DNA from: Thermocatellispora tengchongensis
GTDB lineage: Bacteria > Actinomycetota > Actinomycetes > Streptosporangiales > Streptosporangiaceae
Length of the DNA: 64,000 nt
Reading direction: 5' to 3'
Assembly: GCF_014202315.1 (NCBI RefSeq)
Contig: NZ_JACHGN010000003.1
Coordinates: forward strand, 558,001-622,000
Shown: one piece after another, positions 34,408-43,738 of the stretch
Layout of the letters: every line of letters begins with the position of its first letter
How positions within the stretch are numbered: position 1 is the first letter of the stretch
Position numbers and translations under genes: made by a program
Notes under the pieces: model-generated
The model's input: only the letters and a program-made list of their open reading frames with translations
What the model was told of the DNA's origin: nothing
Database searches by the model: none

Positions 34408-35115
34408 ATGGTGGACAACGCGCGGGTGCCCGAGGCGCGGCTGCTCGTCGTGGAGGACGAGCCGGACATCCTCGAACTCCTCTCCGCCAGCCTGCGCTTC
34501 ACCGGCTTCGAGGTGATCGGGCTGCCGAAGGGCGTCGGTGCGGTGGAGGCGGTCCTGCGGCACCGGCCCGACCTGATCGTGCTGGACGTCATGCTCCCCG
34601 ACATGGACGGGTTCGAGGTGATCAGGCGGCTGCGCTCGGGCGGCGACCGCACGCCGGTGGTGTTCCTCACCGCGCGCGGCGCCGTGGACGACCGGATCGC
34701 AGGGCTGACGCTCGGCGGTGATGACTACGTCAGCAAGCCGTTCAGCCTGGACGAGGTCGTGGCCAGGATCAGGGCCGTGCTGCGCCGCTTCCGCGACGGC
34801 GCCGCCGAGCCGCCGCCCCGGCTCGTGTTCGCCGGGATCGAGCTGGACGAGGCGAGCCATCAGACCTGGCGCGACGGCGAGCCGGTCCAACTGTCGCCGA
34901 CGGAGTTCAAGCTGTTGCGCTACTTCATGCTCAACGTCGGCCGGGTGCTGTCCAAGCCGCAGATCCTGGACCACGTGTGGCACTACGACTTCCGGGGCGA
35001 CGACGGCATCGTGGAGAAGTACGTCTCCGCGCTGCGCAGGAAGGTGGACAACCGCGACCCGCGGCTGATCCACACGCTGCGCGGCGTCGGATACGTGCTG
35101 CGTCCGCCCCGGTGA
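34408..35115 (+). CDS. OmpR-family response regulator of the efflux locus
   Basis: 235 residues. Receiver: LLVVEDEPDILELL, phosphoacceptor Asp in LIVLDVMLPDMDGFE, Thr/Ala in VVFLTARGA, Lys in DYVSKPFSLDE. The effector is a winged helix (LSPTEFKLLRYFMLN, QILDHVWHYDF, EKYVSALRRKVD, IHTLRGVGYVL). The ATG at 34408 has AAAGGGG six bases upstream; in-frame ATGs at 34351 and 34375 would add a non-conserved extension. The kinase gene follows after 7 bases. Together they probably control the lipoprotein/adaptor/MacB-like operon just downstream. Confidence 0.95.
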   Translation: MVDNARVPEARLLVVEDEPDILELLSASLRFTGFEVIGLPKGVGAVEAVLRHRPDLIVLDVMLPDMDGFEVIRRLRSGGDRTPVVFLTARGAVDDRIAGLTLGGDDYVSKPFSLDEVVARIRAVLRRFRDGAAEPPPRLVFAGIELDEASHQTWRDGEPVQLSPTEFKLLRYFMLNVGRVLSKPQILDHVWHYDFRGDDGIVEKYVSALRRKVDNRDPRLIHTLRGVGYVLRPPR

Positions 35116-35122
35116 GCGCGCG

Positions 35123-36481
35123 ATGAGGCCGGTCTCGCTGCGGGTCAAGCTGACCGTCGCCGTGGTGCTGCTCGTCACGCTGGCCGCGGCGGTGATCAGC
35201 GTGATCAGCGTGATCGTGCTGCGCGACCGGCTGTTCGGCCGGGTGGACGACCAGATCCGGCGCACCACCGAGACGCTCCGGCGCGACATGCGCGACGAGC
35301 GGCCCGCGCCGGACGGCCGTCTGCGCGTGTACGTCCCCAGTGACGTCCTGGTGCTCCGGCTCGGCGCCGACGGGGCCGTGGTCGCGCGCTCCAGGAACGT
35401 CGATCCCCGCCTGGAGGCGGCGCTGCCCAAGCCCGTGCCCGAGGGCGGGTTCACCGTGGGGGGATGGCGGGTGCTCTCCGGCGACGGCCTGGTGGTCGCC
35501 ATGCCGCTGGCCGGCATCGAGGAGACCGTCGGTCAGGTGGCCTGGCTGGACGCGCTGGTGGCGCTGGCGGTCGTGGCCGTGGTGGCCGCGGCGGGCGCCC
35601 TCGTCGTACGCGGCAGCCTGCGACCCCTCACCGAGATCGAGGAGACGGCCGGGATCATCGCCGCCGGCGACCTGTCCCGCCGGGTGGAGGAGTCCGAGCC
35701 GGGGGAGGGCGTGCCGCGTACCGAGGTGGGCCGGCTCGCCCGGTCGCTGAACGGCATGCTGGCCCAGATCGAGACGGCCTTCCGGGCCCGGACGGCCTCC
35801 GAGGCCCGCATGCGGCAGTTCGTCTCCGACGCCGGGCACGAGCTGCGTACGCCGCTCACCACGATCCGCGGCTTCGCCGACCTCTACCGGCGGCAGCACG
35901 GCGACCACGAGCTCGTGGCGCGGATCGCCGGCGCCGCCGAGCGGATGGGCCTGCTGGTGGAGGACCTGCTGCTGCTCGCGAGCCTGGACCAGAGCAGGCC
36001 CCTGCGCCGCGACCGGGTGGACCTGCTGGCGGTGACCGCCGAGGTGGTGCGCGAGACCGCGCTGCTCGCCCGCGACCGCACGATCGACCTGGTGGTGGCG
36101 GGGGAGAACGCCCCCCACGTGATCGGCGACGGCTCCGGCCTGCGCCAGGTGGTGGCCAACCTGCTCGGCAACGCCGTACGGCACACGCCGCCCGGCACCG
36201 CCGTCGAGGTGCGCCTGGTGGAGGGCAGGCTGCGCGACGGCGGCCCCGCCGTCGTGCTGGAGGTCGCCGACCACGGCCCCGGCCTCCGGCCCGAGCAGGC
36301 CGAACGCGTCTTCGAGCGGTTCTACCGCGCCGACAGGGCCCGTTCCCGCGACGAGGGCGGCACCGGCCTGGGCCTGGCGATCGTGGCCGGCCTCGCGGCC
36401 GCGCACGGCGGCACCGCCGAGGTGGAGACCGCCCCCGGCCGCGGCGCCACCTTCCGCGTCCGCATCCCCGCCGCCGACTGA
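35123..36481 (+). CDS. Sensor histidine kinase
   Basis: 452 residues. TM1 lies at residues ~10-32 (LTVAVVLLVTLAAAVISVISV), a periplasmic sensor of ~110 residues follows, then TM2 (LDALVALAVVAVVAAAGALVV) and HAMP (RPLTEIEETAGIIAAGDLSRRV). The phosphoacceptor is in FVSDAGHELRTPLTTIRGF. The ATPase has N-box LLGNAVRHTPPGT, DHGPGL, and GGTGLGLAIVAGL. It follows its response regulator directly and is followed by a hairpin terminator. The sensor has no recognisable ligand fold. Confidence 0.95.
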   Translation: MRPVSLRVKLTVAVVLLVTLAAAVISVISVIVLRDRLFGRVDDQIRRTTETLRRDMRDERPAPDGRLRVYVPSDVLVLRLGADGAVVARSRNVDPRLEAALPKPVPEGGFTVGGWRVLSGDGLVVAMPLAGIEETVGQVAWLDALVALAVVAVVAAAGALVVRGSLRPLTEIEETAGIIAAGDLSRRVEESEPGEGVPRTEVGRLARSLNGMLAQIETAFRARTASEARMRQFVSDAGHELRTPLTTIRGFADLYRRQHGDHELVARIAGAAERMGLLVEDLLLLASLDQSRPLRRDRVDLLAVTAEVVRETALLARDRTIDLVVAGENAPHVIGDGSGLRQVVANLLGNAVRHTPPGTAVEVRLVEGRLRDGGPAVVLEVADHGPGLRPEQAERVFERFYRADRARSRDEGGTGLGLAIVAGLAAAHGGTAEVETAPGRGATFRVRIPAAD

Positions 36482-36482
36482 C

Positions 36483-36502
36483 GGCCGGCCAGAGGGCCGG
36501 CC
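36483..36502 (+). terminator. Terminator after the kinase gene
   Basis: GGCCGGCC-AGAG-GGCCGGCC, perfect 8-base arms, starting right after the stop codon. Confidence 0.65.
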
Positions 36503-36597
36503 ACGGACTTCCGCGGGCACGCGGACTTTCTGCGGGTTTTCTGCGGGCGGAGCCGGAGCGGTCAGCTTCGGCCGGGAGATTGGCCTCACACCGACAC

Positions 36598-36607
36598 GGA
36601 GGTGATC
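36598..36607 (+). promoter_or_regulatory. Full-length Shine-Dalgarno
   Basis: GGAGGTGATC is complementary to ten bases of the actinobacterial 16S 3' end, unusually long. The core is 6 bases before the first of two adjacent ATGs (36609, 36612). It predicts strong translation of the lipoprotein. Confidence 0.8.
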
Positions 36608-36608
36608 G

Positions 36609-37127
36609 ATGATGGGACCACGTCGGCCCGCGATCCTGGCCGGGGCCGCGCTCGCGGCCGTGCTCACGCTCACGGGGTGCTCCGGTGGAGGCGGCACGGC
36701 GCCGGGCGCGGCCACCCCGCGGGCGAGCGGGAGCCCCGGCGGCACCGAGAACAGCCTGGCCAAGTGGATGACCTGCATGCGCGAGAACGGCGTGCCGGTC
36801 GAGGACCCGCGCGAGAGCGGCAGGCTCAGCGCCGCCGGCACCGGCGTCGGCGCGGAGGTGCTGGAGAAGGCGCAGGAGGCGTGCCGCCGGTACGTCCAGT
36901 CGGCCGCGGTCGATCGGCCCAACGCCAACGACGCCGGCGTCATGGACAAGTACCTGGCGTACGCGCGGTGCATGCGCGAGAACGGCGTCGACATGCCCGA
37001 CCCGGTGGCGGACGCGAACGGCGAGATCGTGCTGGAGCCGAAGACGGCCACGGACTCGCCGCGGTACGTCAAGGCGCACACGGCGTGCGAGAGCCGCCTG
37101 CCGGGCGGCGCGGGCGGTCCGCGATGA
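36609..37127 (+). CDS. Lipoprotein with duplicated CMRENGV motif
   Basis: 172-residue lipoprotein. The signal ends in the lipobox [10 protein letters not shown] (Cys at ~24). The mature part contains two copies of a Cys-containing motif: [16 protein letters not shown] and [15 protein letters not shown], each followed about 25-50 residues later by another Cys ([20 protein letters not shown]). This suggests a tandem two-Cys domain, possibly disulphide-linked. The arrangement lipoprotein, RND-type adaptor, MacB ATPase, permease is common in actinobacteria, so it is probably an accessory to the exporter. No name is known to me. Its stop overlaps the adaptor start (ATGA). Confidence 0.85.
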   Translation: MMGPRRPAILAGAALAAVLTLTGCSGGGGTAPGAATPRASGSPGGTENSLAKWMTCMRENGVPVEDPRESGRLSAAGTGVGAEVLEKAQEACRRYVQSAAVDRPNANDAGVMDKYLAYARCMRENGVDMPDPVADANGEIVLEPKTATDSPRYVKAHTACESRLPGGAGGPR

Positions 37128-38185
37128 ACCGGCGGGCCCTGCTCGCCGCGGGCGCGGCGGTGGCGCTCGGCGTCGTGGGCGCCGCGGCGCTCGCCCTCGG
37201 CGGGGACCCCACGGCGGGCGGCGCCGCCACGGCGGGCGGCGCCGCCACGCCGCCCGCGGCCACCGCCACCGTGGTGCGCGGCGACCTGGTGGACACGGTG
37301 ACCGTCAGCGGCACCCTCGGCTACGGCGAGCGGAGCCCGGTGGTCAACGCGGCCTCGGGGACGCTGACGGCGCTTCCGGCCGAGGGCGCGGTGATCCGCC
37401 GCGGCGAGGAGTTGTACGAGGTGGACCGCGACCCGGTGGTCCTGATGTACGCCCCCAAGCCGATGCACCGCTCCCTCGCCTACGGCGTGAGCGACGGCGC
37501 CGACGTCCGGCACCTGGAGTCCAACCTGCGCGCCCTCGGCCACAAGGTGAAGGTGGACGACCACTTCGACCTGGCGACGAGGGCGGCCGTGCGGGCCTGG
37601 CAGGACGACACCGGCCTGCCCGCGACCGGCGAGGTCACCCGCGCCCAGGTCGTGTTCCTGCCCGGCGAGGTCCGGGTGCAGGAGGTCCGCGCGGACGTCG
37701 GGGCCGCGGCCAGGCCGGGGCAGGCCACGCTCACCGTCACCGGCACCGAGCGGATCGTCACGGTCGCCCTGGACGCCGGGCGGCGGAACCTGGCGGACGA
37801 GGGCGCTCCGGCCGAGGTCGAGTTGCCCGGCGGGGCGAAGGTGCAGGGCGAGATCAGCGAGGTCGGCGCCGTGGCCGAGACGGGCGAGGACGGCGAGGGC
37901 GCGACGGTGGACGTCCGGATCGCCCTCGGCGACCCGGACGAGGCCGGCGACCTGGACCACGCTCCGGTGAGCGTGGAGCTGCGCGGTCAGACCCGGCGCG
38001 ATGTGCTGTCGGTGCCCGTCGAGGCGCTGCTCGCGCTGCGCGAGGGGGGCTACGGCGTCGAGGTGGTGGAGGGCGGCTCGGTGCGCCTGGTGCCGGTGAC
38101 CGCGGGCGTCTTCGCCTCCGGCAGGGTCGAGGTGTCCGGCGGCGGGCTGCGCCAGGGCGTGAAGGTGGGGGTGCCGGCATCGTGA
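37124..38185 (+). CDS. Periplasmic adaptor with peptidoglycan-binding domain
   Basis: 353 residues. An N-terminal anchor helix ([22 protein letters not shown]) is followed by an adaptor segment ([20 protein letters not shown]). A PG_binding_1 domain comes next ([32 protein letters not shown], split over 37505-37605; then [13 protein letters not shown]). Beta-barrel/lipoyl-like parts typical of efflux membrane-fusion proteins ([16 protein letters not shown]) close the protein. The hairpin of Gram-negative MacA is replaced by the peptidoglycan-binding unit, as usual in actinobacterial homologues. It is coupled at both ends (ATGA upstream, GTGA downstream). Confidence 0.9.
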   Translation: MNRRALLAAGAAVALGVVGAAALALGGDPTAGGAATAGGAATPPAATATVVRGDLVDTVTVSGTLGYGERSPVVNAASGTLTALPAEGAVIRRGEELYEVDRDPVVLMYAPKPMHRSLAYGVSDGADVRHLESNLRALGHKVKVDDHFDLATRAAVRAWQDDTGLPATGEVTRAQVVFLPGEVRVQEVRADVGAAARPGQATLTVTGTERIVTVALDAGRRNLADEGAPAEVELPGGAKVQGEISEVGAVAETGEDGEGATVDVRIALGDPDEAGDLDHAPVSVELRGQTRRDVLSVPVEALLALREGGYGVEVVEGGSVRLVPVTAGVFASGRVEVSGGGLRQGVKVGVPAS

Positions 38186-38970
38186 ACGCCGCCGAATCCC
38201 GCGACACCGCGACGCCCGGAAGCACCACGGAGCCCGTCGTCCGGCTGGAGAACGTGGCGAAGACCTACCCCGGAGGGGTCACCGCCCTGCGCGGGGTCGA
38301 TCTGCGGATCCACCCCGGCGAGCTGGTGGCCGTCGTCGGCCCCTCGGGCTCGGGCAAGTCCACCCTGTTGCACATGATGGGCGCCCTGGACCGGCCCACC
38401 TCCGGCACGGTGACGCTCGCCGGGCACGACGTCGCCGCCCTGCCCGACCGCAGGCTGTCGGCGCTGCGCGCCTCGCTGATCGGCTTCGTCTTCCAGCGGT
38501 TCCACCTCGCCGCGGGCGTCCCGGCCCTGGACAACGTCGCCGACGGCATGCTGTACGCGGGAGTACCGCTGCGCGAGCGGCGCGAGCGGGCCGCCGCGGC
38601 CCTGGAGCGCGTCGGCCTGGCCGGGCGCATGACCCACCGGCCGCACGAGCTGTCGGGCGGCGAGCAGCAGCGGGTCGCCGTCGCCAGGGCCGTGGTCCGC
38701 CGGCCCCTGATCCTGTACGCCGACGAGCCCACCGGCAACCTCGACAGCGTGGCCGGCGGCGAGGTGCTCGACGTCCTGCGCGGCCTGCACGCCGACGGGA
38801 CCACGGTGGTGATCATCACCCATGACCGGGAGGTCGCCGGGGCCGCCGCCCGCCAGGTGCGCGTCCGCGACGGCCGCATCGTCGCCGACACCGGCCCCGC
38901 TATCAGCTCTGGCGCCGGTCTCGACGCGGGCCGCGGCGCGGTGGCAGGGCCCGCAGGGGCCGCGCCGTGA
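38182..38970 (+). CDS. MacB/LolD-like ABC ATPase
   Basis: 262 residues. Walker [17 protein letters not shown]-loop FVFQRFHL, signature [16 protein letters not shown], Walker [16 protein letters not shown]-loop [11 protein letters not shown]. The sequence follows the LolD/MacB type VII ABC class, which powers mechanotransmission rather than classic transport. The GTG start overlaps the adaptor stop. The C-terminal ~25 residues are a Gly/Ala-rich linker that overlaps the permease start (ATGA-type overlap at 38967). Confidence 0.93.
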   Translation: MNAAESRDTATPGSTTEPVVRLENVAKTYPGGVTALRGVDLRIHPGELVAVVGPSGSGKSTLLHMMGALDRPTSGTVTLAGHDVAALPDRRLSALRASLIGFVFQRFHLAAGVPALDNVADGMLYAGVPLRERRERAAAALERVGLAGRMTHRPHELSGGEQQRVAVARAVVRRPLILYADEPTGNLDSVAGGEVLDVLRGLHADGTTVVIITHDREVAGAAARQVRVRDGRIVADTGPAISSGAGLDAGRGAVAGPAGAAP

Positions 38971-40214
38971 CCGGCCGCCGCCCCTCCGGGGGGCGTGGAA
39001 CCGGGACCGGGAGGGCCGGGACGCGGGTGGAGGCGCCGCCGTCCCGGCTGCGGCCCGCCGATGTGCTGCGCGTGGGGCTGGCCGGGGTGCGGGTGCGCCG
39101 GCTGCGCGCGGTCCTGGCCGCGCTGGGGATCGCCATCGGGATCGCCACGATGCTGGCCGTGGTGGGCATCTCGTCCTCCAGCCAGGCCGACCTGCTGCGG
39201 CGGCTGGACGAGCTGGGCACCAACATGCTCACCGTCAAGGCGGGGCAGACGTTGCTGGGGGAGGACTCCAAGCTGCCGCGGTCGTCGGTGGCCATGGTGG
39301 GCCGGATCGAGTCGGTGTACGCGGTGGCCGCCACCGGCGACGTGGCGGCCGATGTCTACCGCACCGATCGCATCCCGGCCGGCCACACCGGTGGCATCTC
39401 CGTCCGCGCGGCCACCCTCGGCCTGCTGAGCACCGTGCGGGGCGAGCTGCGTACCGGGCGGTGGTTCACCGCCGCCACCGAGCGCTACCCGACCGTCGTG
39501 CTCGGCGACCTCGCGGCCGCGCGGCTTGGCGTACGGCAGGCGGGCGGCCAGGTGTGGCTGGGCGGGCGCTGGTTCACCGTGCTGGGCGTCCTGGAGCCGG
39601 TGCCGCTCGCGCCCGGCATCGACCGCGCCGCGCTCGTGGGCTGGAGCGCCGCCACCGCCCTGCTCGGCTTCGACGGCCACCCCACCACCGTGTACGAGCG
39701 TTCCATCCCGGAGGAGGTCGAGGCGGTGCGGGCGGTGCTGCCGCGCACGGTCAACCCGGAGAACCCCGAGGAGGTGACGGTCAGCCGCCCGTCCGACGCG
39801 CTGGCGGCGCGCGCCGCGACCGCCGGGGCGTTCACGAACCTGCTGCTCGGGCTGGGCGCCGTGGCCCTGCTGGTCGGTGGCGTGGGCGTGGCGAACACCA
39901 TGGTGGTCTCGGTGCTGGAACGGCGCGGGGAGATCGGGCTGCGCCGGGCGCTCGGCGCGACCCGCGGCCACATCCGCACGCAGTTCCTCACCGAGTCGCT
40001 GCTGCTGTCGGGGCTCGGCGGCCTGGCCGGCCTGGCGCTGGGCGTGACGGTGACGCTCGGTCACGCCCTGGCCAACGGGTTCGCGGCCGTGCTGCCGATG
40101 TGGGCGGTGGCCGGCGGCCTCGGCGCGACGGTCGTCATCGGCTGTCTCGCCGGCCTGTATCCGGCCGTGCGCGCCTCCCGGCTCTCGCCGGCCGTCGCGC
40201 TGGGCGCGGCCTGA
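38967..40214 (+). CDS. MacB-type permease (FtsX/MacB_PCD)
   Basis: 415 residues. TM1 is in [20 protein letters not shown], followed by a large periplasmic MacB_PCD domain ([41 protein letters not shown]). Three C-terminal helices belong to the FtsX fold: [20 protein letters not shown], then [19 protein letters not shown] (the usual ERxxEIGxRxAxGA), and [20 protein letters not shown]. It completes the tripartite exporter with the ATPase and adaptor. Export of a peptide or antibiotic, or envelope stress response, would fit. Confidence 0.94.
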   Translation: MTGRRPSGGRGTGTGRAGTRVEAPPSRLRPADVLRVGLAGVRVRRLRAVLAALGIAIGIATMLAVVGISSSSQADLLRRLDELGTNMLTVKAGQTLLGEDSKLPRSSVAMVGRIESVYAVAATGDVAADVYRTDRIPAGHTGGISVRAATLGLLSTVRGELRTGRWFTAATERYPTVVLGDLAAARLGVRQAGGQVWLGGRWFTVLGVLEPVPLAPGIDRAALVGWSAATALLGFDGHPTTVYERSIPEEVEAVRAVLPRTVNPENPEEVTVSRPSDALAARAATAGAFTNLLLGLGAVALLVGGVGVANTMVVSVLERRGEIGLRRALGATRGHIRTQFLTESLLLSGLGGLAGLALGVTVTLGHALANGFAAVLPMWAVAGGLGATVVIGCLAGLYPAVRASRLSPAVALGAA

Positions 40215-40238
40215 GGGCCCCTCTCGGGGAGGGGCCCT
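40214..40238. terminator. Convergent terminator
   Basis: AGGGCCCCTC / GAGGGGCCCT, perfect 10-base arms with a TCGGG loop, starting at the permease stop codon and separating it from the convergent CPBP gene. Confidence 0.8.
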
Positions 40239-40251
40239 CCCCCGAGAGCGC

Positions 40252-40995
40252 TCACCCGGGCACGACCAGGCGGGGCAGCGTGCCGACGACGGCGAGGTGG
40301 AGCAGCAGGGTGGTGAGGTTGTAGACCACGTGCACGGCGATGGCCAGCGGCAGCCCGTGCTCGAACATGATCAGGAACAGGAACATGCCCATGTACCAGG
40401 ACCAGATCCAGCCCAGTATCCCCTGGTAGCCGTGGCCGTTGCGGAACCTGCCGTTGCTGGTCAGGATCGCGGCGGCCACGATCCACGGCATGCCGATGAG
40501 GATCTCGTGCAACTGGCGGCCGGTGGCGAGGTCGGCGAGCGGGATCAGCACCTCGGTGAACACCCAGCGCACCGGGTGCAGGCCGGCGAAGCCGAGCACG
40601 ATGTAGTCCATGAACACCGCGCCCGCGATGGCCGCGTAGAACAGCAGCCAGCGGAACACGATCTCCTCCACGGTGCTCCACACCAGCATGGAGCCGGGCC
40701 CGAGGGTGATCACGCGGCCCTCGCCGCTGCCGTACCAGGCCAGCTCGCGCTGGACCCGCCGGGCGCGGGGGAGCACCAGCAGCGACAGCAGCAGCCCCAC
40801 GGCCAGAACCGGCCAGGCCAGGCGCAGCGAGTCGGTGAAGGCGGGCCACGGCTCCCCGCCGACCGGCCAGAACGTGGCCAGCTCGTAGGGGATCACATCG
40901 GGCGCCAGCCACTCCAGGAGCAGCACCAGCACGACGGAGAGCCCGAAGCCGAAGGGAAGGAGTGAACAGGACACGGCGAAGCCGGGACGCGGCAT
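40252..40995 (-). CDS. CPBP-family intramembrane protease
   Basis: 247 residues, polytopic. The CPBP/Abi (Rce1-like) signature is present: STVEEIVFRWLLF gives the EExxxR motif, and EHGLPLAIAVHVVYNLTTLLLH gives the C-terminal HxxxN-type motif; the middle FxxxH motif is weaker (GFAGLHPVRW). Such glutamic proteases process prenylated or other membrane peptides and are often near bacteriocin-like or exporter genes. The ATG at 40995 has AGGAGG four bases upstream; an upstream in-frame ATG at 41034 lacks an SD. Confidence 0.82.
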   Translation of the reverse strand: MPRPGFAVSCSLLPFGFGLSVVLVLLLEWLAPDVIPYELATFWPVGGEPWPAFTDSLRLAWPVLAVGLLLSLLVLPRARRVQRELAWYGSGEGRVITLGPGSMLVWSTVEEIVFRWLLFYAAIAGAVFMDYIVLGFAGLHPVRWVFTEVLIPLADLATGRQLHEILIGMPWIVAAAILTSNGRFRNGHGYQGILGWIWSWYMGMFLFLIMFEHGLPLAIAVHVVYNLTTLLLHLAVVGTLPRLVVPG

Positions 40996-41038
40996 GTGCC
41001 CTCCTGGGGGGACGGTCCTCCTCCCATCATGCAAACAC

Positions 41039-41611
41039 TCAGAGCGCGGCGAGCAGATCGCGTACGGACCGCGCGACCGGAGGCGCGCCGCGGCGGTTGT
41101 CGATCTCGTGGTGCGGCACCGCCGGCGGCTCGTCCACCCGGATCGCCCGCAGGAACTCCGCGAACGCGGCGAGCTTGCCCGCGTCGCGTTCCAGGCCCCG
41201 CGCCCGCAGCCGCTCGCGCAGGGTGGGGCCGTCGGAGCGCACCCACACCAGGCGCACCGGCGGGCCGCCCAGCTCCTCGACCCAGGCGTGCCACAACTCC
41301 GCCGAGTGCACCTGGGAGGTGAACGGGCCGTCCAGCATCACCGGGCAGCCGTGCGACCGTATCTCGCGGGCGAGCCTGGTCATGCCGGCGTACTCGTGCC
41401 GCTTGATGTGCTCGTCGTACCAGGGGCCCTCGCGCTCGCCGGGCGGACGGCCGTGGGCGCGCAGGATCTCGGCCACGAAGTCGCCGTACAGCGTGTCCTT
41501 GTCCAGCAGCGCGGGCACCGGGTCGAGGCGGGCCAGCAGCTCGGCGGCGACCGTGGACTTGCCCGCCCCGGGCGGTCCGCTGATCACCCAGAGATCCACC
41601 TGCGACACCAT
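41039..41611 (-). CDS. P-loop nucleoside/small-molecule kinase-like ATPase
   Basis: 190 residues. An N-terminal P-loop ([21 protein letters not shown]) and the following [10 protein letters not shown], together with [21 protein letters not shown] as lid, place it in the AAA_33/zeta-toxin-like small kinase group (similar to chloramphenicol phosphotransferase and gluconate kinase). No antitoxin gene is adjacent. The start ATG at 41611 is weakly supported by SD; GTG at 41608 is an alternative. It is divergent from the Nudix-like gene with only ~57 bases between, so promoters overlap. Confidence 0.8.
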   Translation of the reverse strand: MVSQVDLWVISGPPGAGKSTVAAELLARLDPVPALLDKDTLYGDFVAEILRAHGRPPGEREGPWYDEHIKRHEYAGMTRLAREIRSHGCPVMLDGPFTSQVHSAELWHAWVEELGGPPVRLVWVRSDGPTLRERLRARGLERDAGKLAAFAEFLRAIRVDEPPAVPHHEIDNRRGAPPVARSVRDLLAAL

Positions 41612-41656
41612 ATCGGGGGCACGCCGGGCGGTGCCCCGGTAGAGTGGCCGGGCCAG

Positions 41657-41662
41657 TACGAT
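41657..41662 (+). promoter_or_regulatory. Leaderless -10 box for the Nudix-like gene
   Basis: TACGAT ends six bases before the GTG at 41669. No SD is visible. Confidence 0.5.
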
Positions 41663-41668
41663 CGGTTC

Positions 41669-42205
41669 GTGACCGAAATGACCGAATCCGTACCCGGATG
41701 GCTGGCGCCGGACGAGCTGGAGTCGGTGCGGGACCGCATGCCGATCCTGTACGTCGACGCAGTGCCGGTACGCGTCGACGACAAGGGCGTGGTGACCCAC
41801 GTCGGCCTGCTGCTGCGCATCGGATCAGACGGGACGGTCAGCCGTGCCCTGGTCTCCGGGCGGGTGCTGCACCACGAGCGGGTGCGTGACGCGCTCGTAC
41901 GGCATCTGGAGAAGGACCTCGGCCCGGTGGCGCTGCCCCGGGTCCCGCTGTCGCCGCAGCCCTTCACCATCGCCGAGTACTTCCCGACGCCGGGCGTGAC
42001 GCCGTACCACGATCCGCGCCAGCACGCGGTCTCGCTCGCCTACATCGTCCCGGTCGCGGGCGACTGCCGTCCCCGTCAGGACGCGCTCGACCTCATCTGG
42101 TTCACCCCCGAGGAGGCCGCGTCCCCCTCGGTGCAGCAGGAGATGACCGGAGGCCAGGACGTCCTGCTGCGCCAGGCCCTCGCCCACGTCGGCCGCCTGC
42201 CCTAG
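41669..42205 (+). CDS. Nudix-like protein (DUF4916)
   Basis: 178 residues. The family core [47 protein letters not shown] (41797-41895) and [22 protein letters not shown] matches DUF4916, a Nudix-fold family of actinobacteria. The classical Nudix box GX5EX7REUXEEXGU is degenerate here ([24 protein letters not shown]), so catalysis is uncertain. The GTG at 41669 is chosen because a -10 lies six bases before it; an ATG at 41678 would shorten it by three residues. Confidence 0.85.
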   Translation: MTEMTESVPGWLAPDELESVRDRMPILYVDAVPVRVDDKGVVTHVGLLLRIGSDGTVSRALVSGRVLHHERVRDALVRHLEKDLGPVALPRVPLSPQPFTIAEYFPTPGVTPYHDPRQHAVSLAYIVPVAGDCRPRQDALDLIWFTPEEAASPSVQQEMTGGQDVLLRQALAHVGRLP

Positions 42206-42219
42206 CCCGGCACGCCGCC

Positions 42220-43008
42220 GTGCCGTTCACGGTCAGCCACGTCGCCGCGGTCATCCCCCTGATCGGCGCCGCGCGGGTGCGGCGCCTGGCCGAGCCCTGG
42301 GCGCTCGCGGCCGGGGCCATGGTGCCCGACCTGCCGCTGTTCCTCCCACTGGGGGAGTACCGCGAGTGGCACTCCCCGGCGGGCATCGCGCTGCGCTGCC
42401 TGCCCGCGGGGCTGGTCCTGCTCGCGCTGTTCCAGTACGTCCTGCGCGACCCGCTGACGGCCCTGCTGCCGCCGCCGCTCGCGGCCAGGGTGGCGGCCCT
42501 GGAACGCCCCGGGTGGCGCCGCGCGCCCGCGATGGCGGCGGGCGTCCTGGCCGGCGCCGTCACTCACGTGCTGTGGGACTCCTTCACCCACTCCTGGGGC
42601 TGGGCGTGGCTGTCGGCCCCGGTCGCCGGGACGCTGCCGGCGTACAAGCTGGCGCAATACGCCTCGACCGCGGGCGGCCTGGCGGTGGTGGCCTGGTGGT
42701 GCGGGCGCGGGCTGACGGCCGTGGCGCCGGTGCCGCGCGCCCCCTCGCTGCCCGCGCCGGTACGCCGTGGCGTGACGGGCCTGGCCGTGACAGCGGGGGT
42801 CGCCTGGGTCTGGCTCGCCGCCCCACCCGATCCGGCGCTCGGCCTGCCCGGTCTCGTGGTGCGGGGCGGGATCGGCGCGGCCGTCGGGGCGGGGGCGGTG
42901 CTGGCGGCGTACGCACTGATCTGGCACGGTGTACGTGCCCTGAGAGGAGAGGAGTCAGGATGGCCGACCAGCACGCAGGACAGCCGGGCGGGCGGCTCGT
43001 CGAGCTGA
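42220..43008 (+). CDS. DUF4184 membrane protein
   Basis: 262 residues. MPFTVSHVAAVIPLI at the N-terminus and HVLWDSFTHSWGW are the hallmarks of DUF4184, a family related to YdjM/metal-dependent membrane hydrolases with His/Asp in helices (MVPDLPLFLPLGEYREWHS). About six to seven hydrophobic segments. GTG start without a clear SD. It follows the Nudix-like gene by 14 bases and contains the start of the cyclase gene within its last 49 bases. Function unknown. Confidence 0.85.
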   Translation: MPFTVSHVAAVIPLIGAARVRRLAEPWALAAGAMVPDLPLFLPLGEYREWHSPAGIALRCLPAGLVLLALFQYVLRDPLTALLPPPLAARVAALERPGWRRAPAMAAGVLAGAVTHVLWDSFTHSWGWAWLSAPVAGTLPAYKLAQYASTAGGLAVVAWWCGRGLTAVAPVPRAPSLPAPVRRGVTGLAVTAGVAWVWLAAPPDPALGLPGLVVRGGIGAAVGAGAVLAAYALIWHGVRALRGEESGWPTSTQDSRAGGSSS

Positions 43009-43649
43009 GCCACGTCATCCGGGCAGGCATGGTCACCTACCCCGGGCTGCCGGGGCCGGTCATCACGCCGCACCTGACCCGTGAGGACTCGCGCGGGCTG
43101 TACGCGCCCGGCACCGAGTTCGCCATCGACGAGATCACCATGGTGGGCAACACGGGCACCTATCTCGACGCCCCCTACCACCGGTTCGCCGATGGCGCCG
43201 ACCTGGCCGCCATCCCGCTGGAGCGCACCGTCGATCTGCCCGCGCTGGTGGTGCGGCCGGAGCCCGGCGCGCCGCGCGGCATCGACGCGGGGACGCTGGC
43301 CGGCCTGGACGTCGCCGGGGCCGCCGTGCTGCTGCACACCGGCGACGACGTCCGCTTCGGCACCCCGGAGTACTCCCAGGGGCACCACTTCCTCACCCGC
43401 GGCGCCGCGGCCCTGCTGGCCGAGCGCGGCGCGGCCCTGGTCGGCATCGACGCGGTGAACATCGACGACACCGGCGACCCCGAACGGCCCGCGCACACGC
43501 TGCTGCTGGGCGCCGGCATCCCGGTCGTCGAGCACCTGACCGGGCTCGGCGAACTGCCCGCGACCGGGGCCCGCTTCACCGCCGTGCCCCTCCGCGTCGA
43601 GGGCTTCGGCACGATCCCGGTACGCGCCTTCGCCCGCGTCCCCGCCTGA
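42960..43649 (+). CDS. Cyclase-family (kynurenine formamidase-like) metal hydrolase
   Basis: 229 residues. The N-terminal half has VELSHVIRAGMVTYPGLPGP and the region that in KynB/isatin hydrolase reads HxGTHxDxPxH; here it reads VGNTGTYLDAPYHRF, so two of the metal-ligand His positions are Asn and Tyr while the Asp and last His remain. ALVGIDAVNIDDTGD and GIPVVEHLTGLGELP are typical of the family. The SD (GAGGAGAGGAG) lies inside the DUF4184 gene, an overlap of 49 bases. Substrate unknown; the altered motif may mark a subfamily. Confidence 0.88.
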   Translation: MADQHAGQPGGRLVELSHVIRAGMVTYPGLPGPVITPHLTREDSRGLYAPGTEFAIDEITMVGNTGTYLDAPYHRFADGADLAAIPLERTVDLPALVVRPEPGAPRGIDAGTLAGLDVAGAAVLLHTGDDVRFGTPEYSQGHHFLTRGAAALLAERGAALVGIDAVNIDDTGDPERPAHTLLLGAGIPVVEHLTGLGELPATGARFTAVPLRVEGFGTIPVRAFARVPA

Positions 43650-43681
43650 CCCGCCGTCTGACCCCGTAGCCGGACACGCGA

Positions 43682-43714
43682 CCGCCCGGCCCCGGATGAT
43701 CCGGGACCGGGCGG
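43682..43714. terminator. Bidirectional terminator
   Basis: Arms of 15 bases (CCGCCCGGCCCCGGA and TCCGGGACCGGGCGG, one mismatch) with a TGA loop, between the convergent cyclase and CHAP genes. Confidence 0.8.
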
Positions 43715-43738
43715 CCGTGTGCCTGTACGCGACTCTCG

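Noticed and set aside
41039-41611. Zeta toxin of a TA module
   Set aside because: The P-loop group is related, but no small antitoxin gene is coupled to it; a small-molecule kinase is more neutral.
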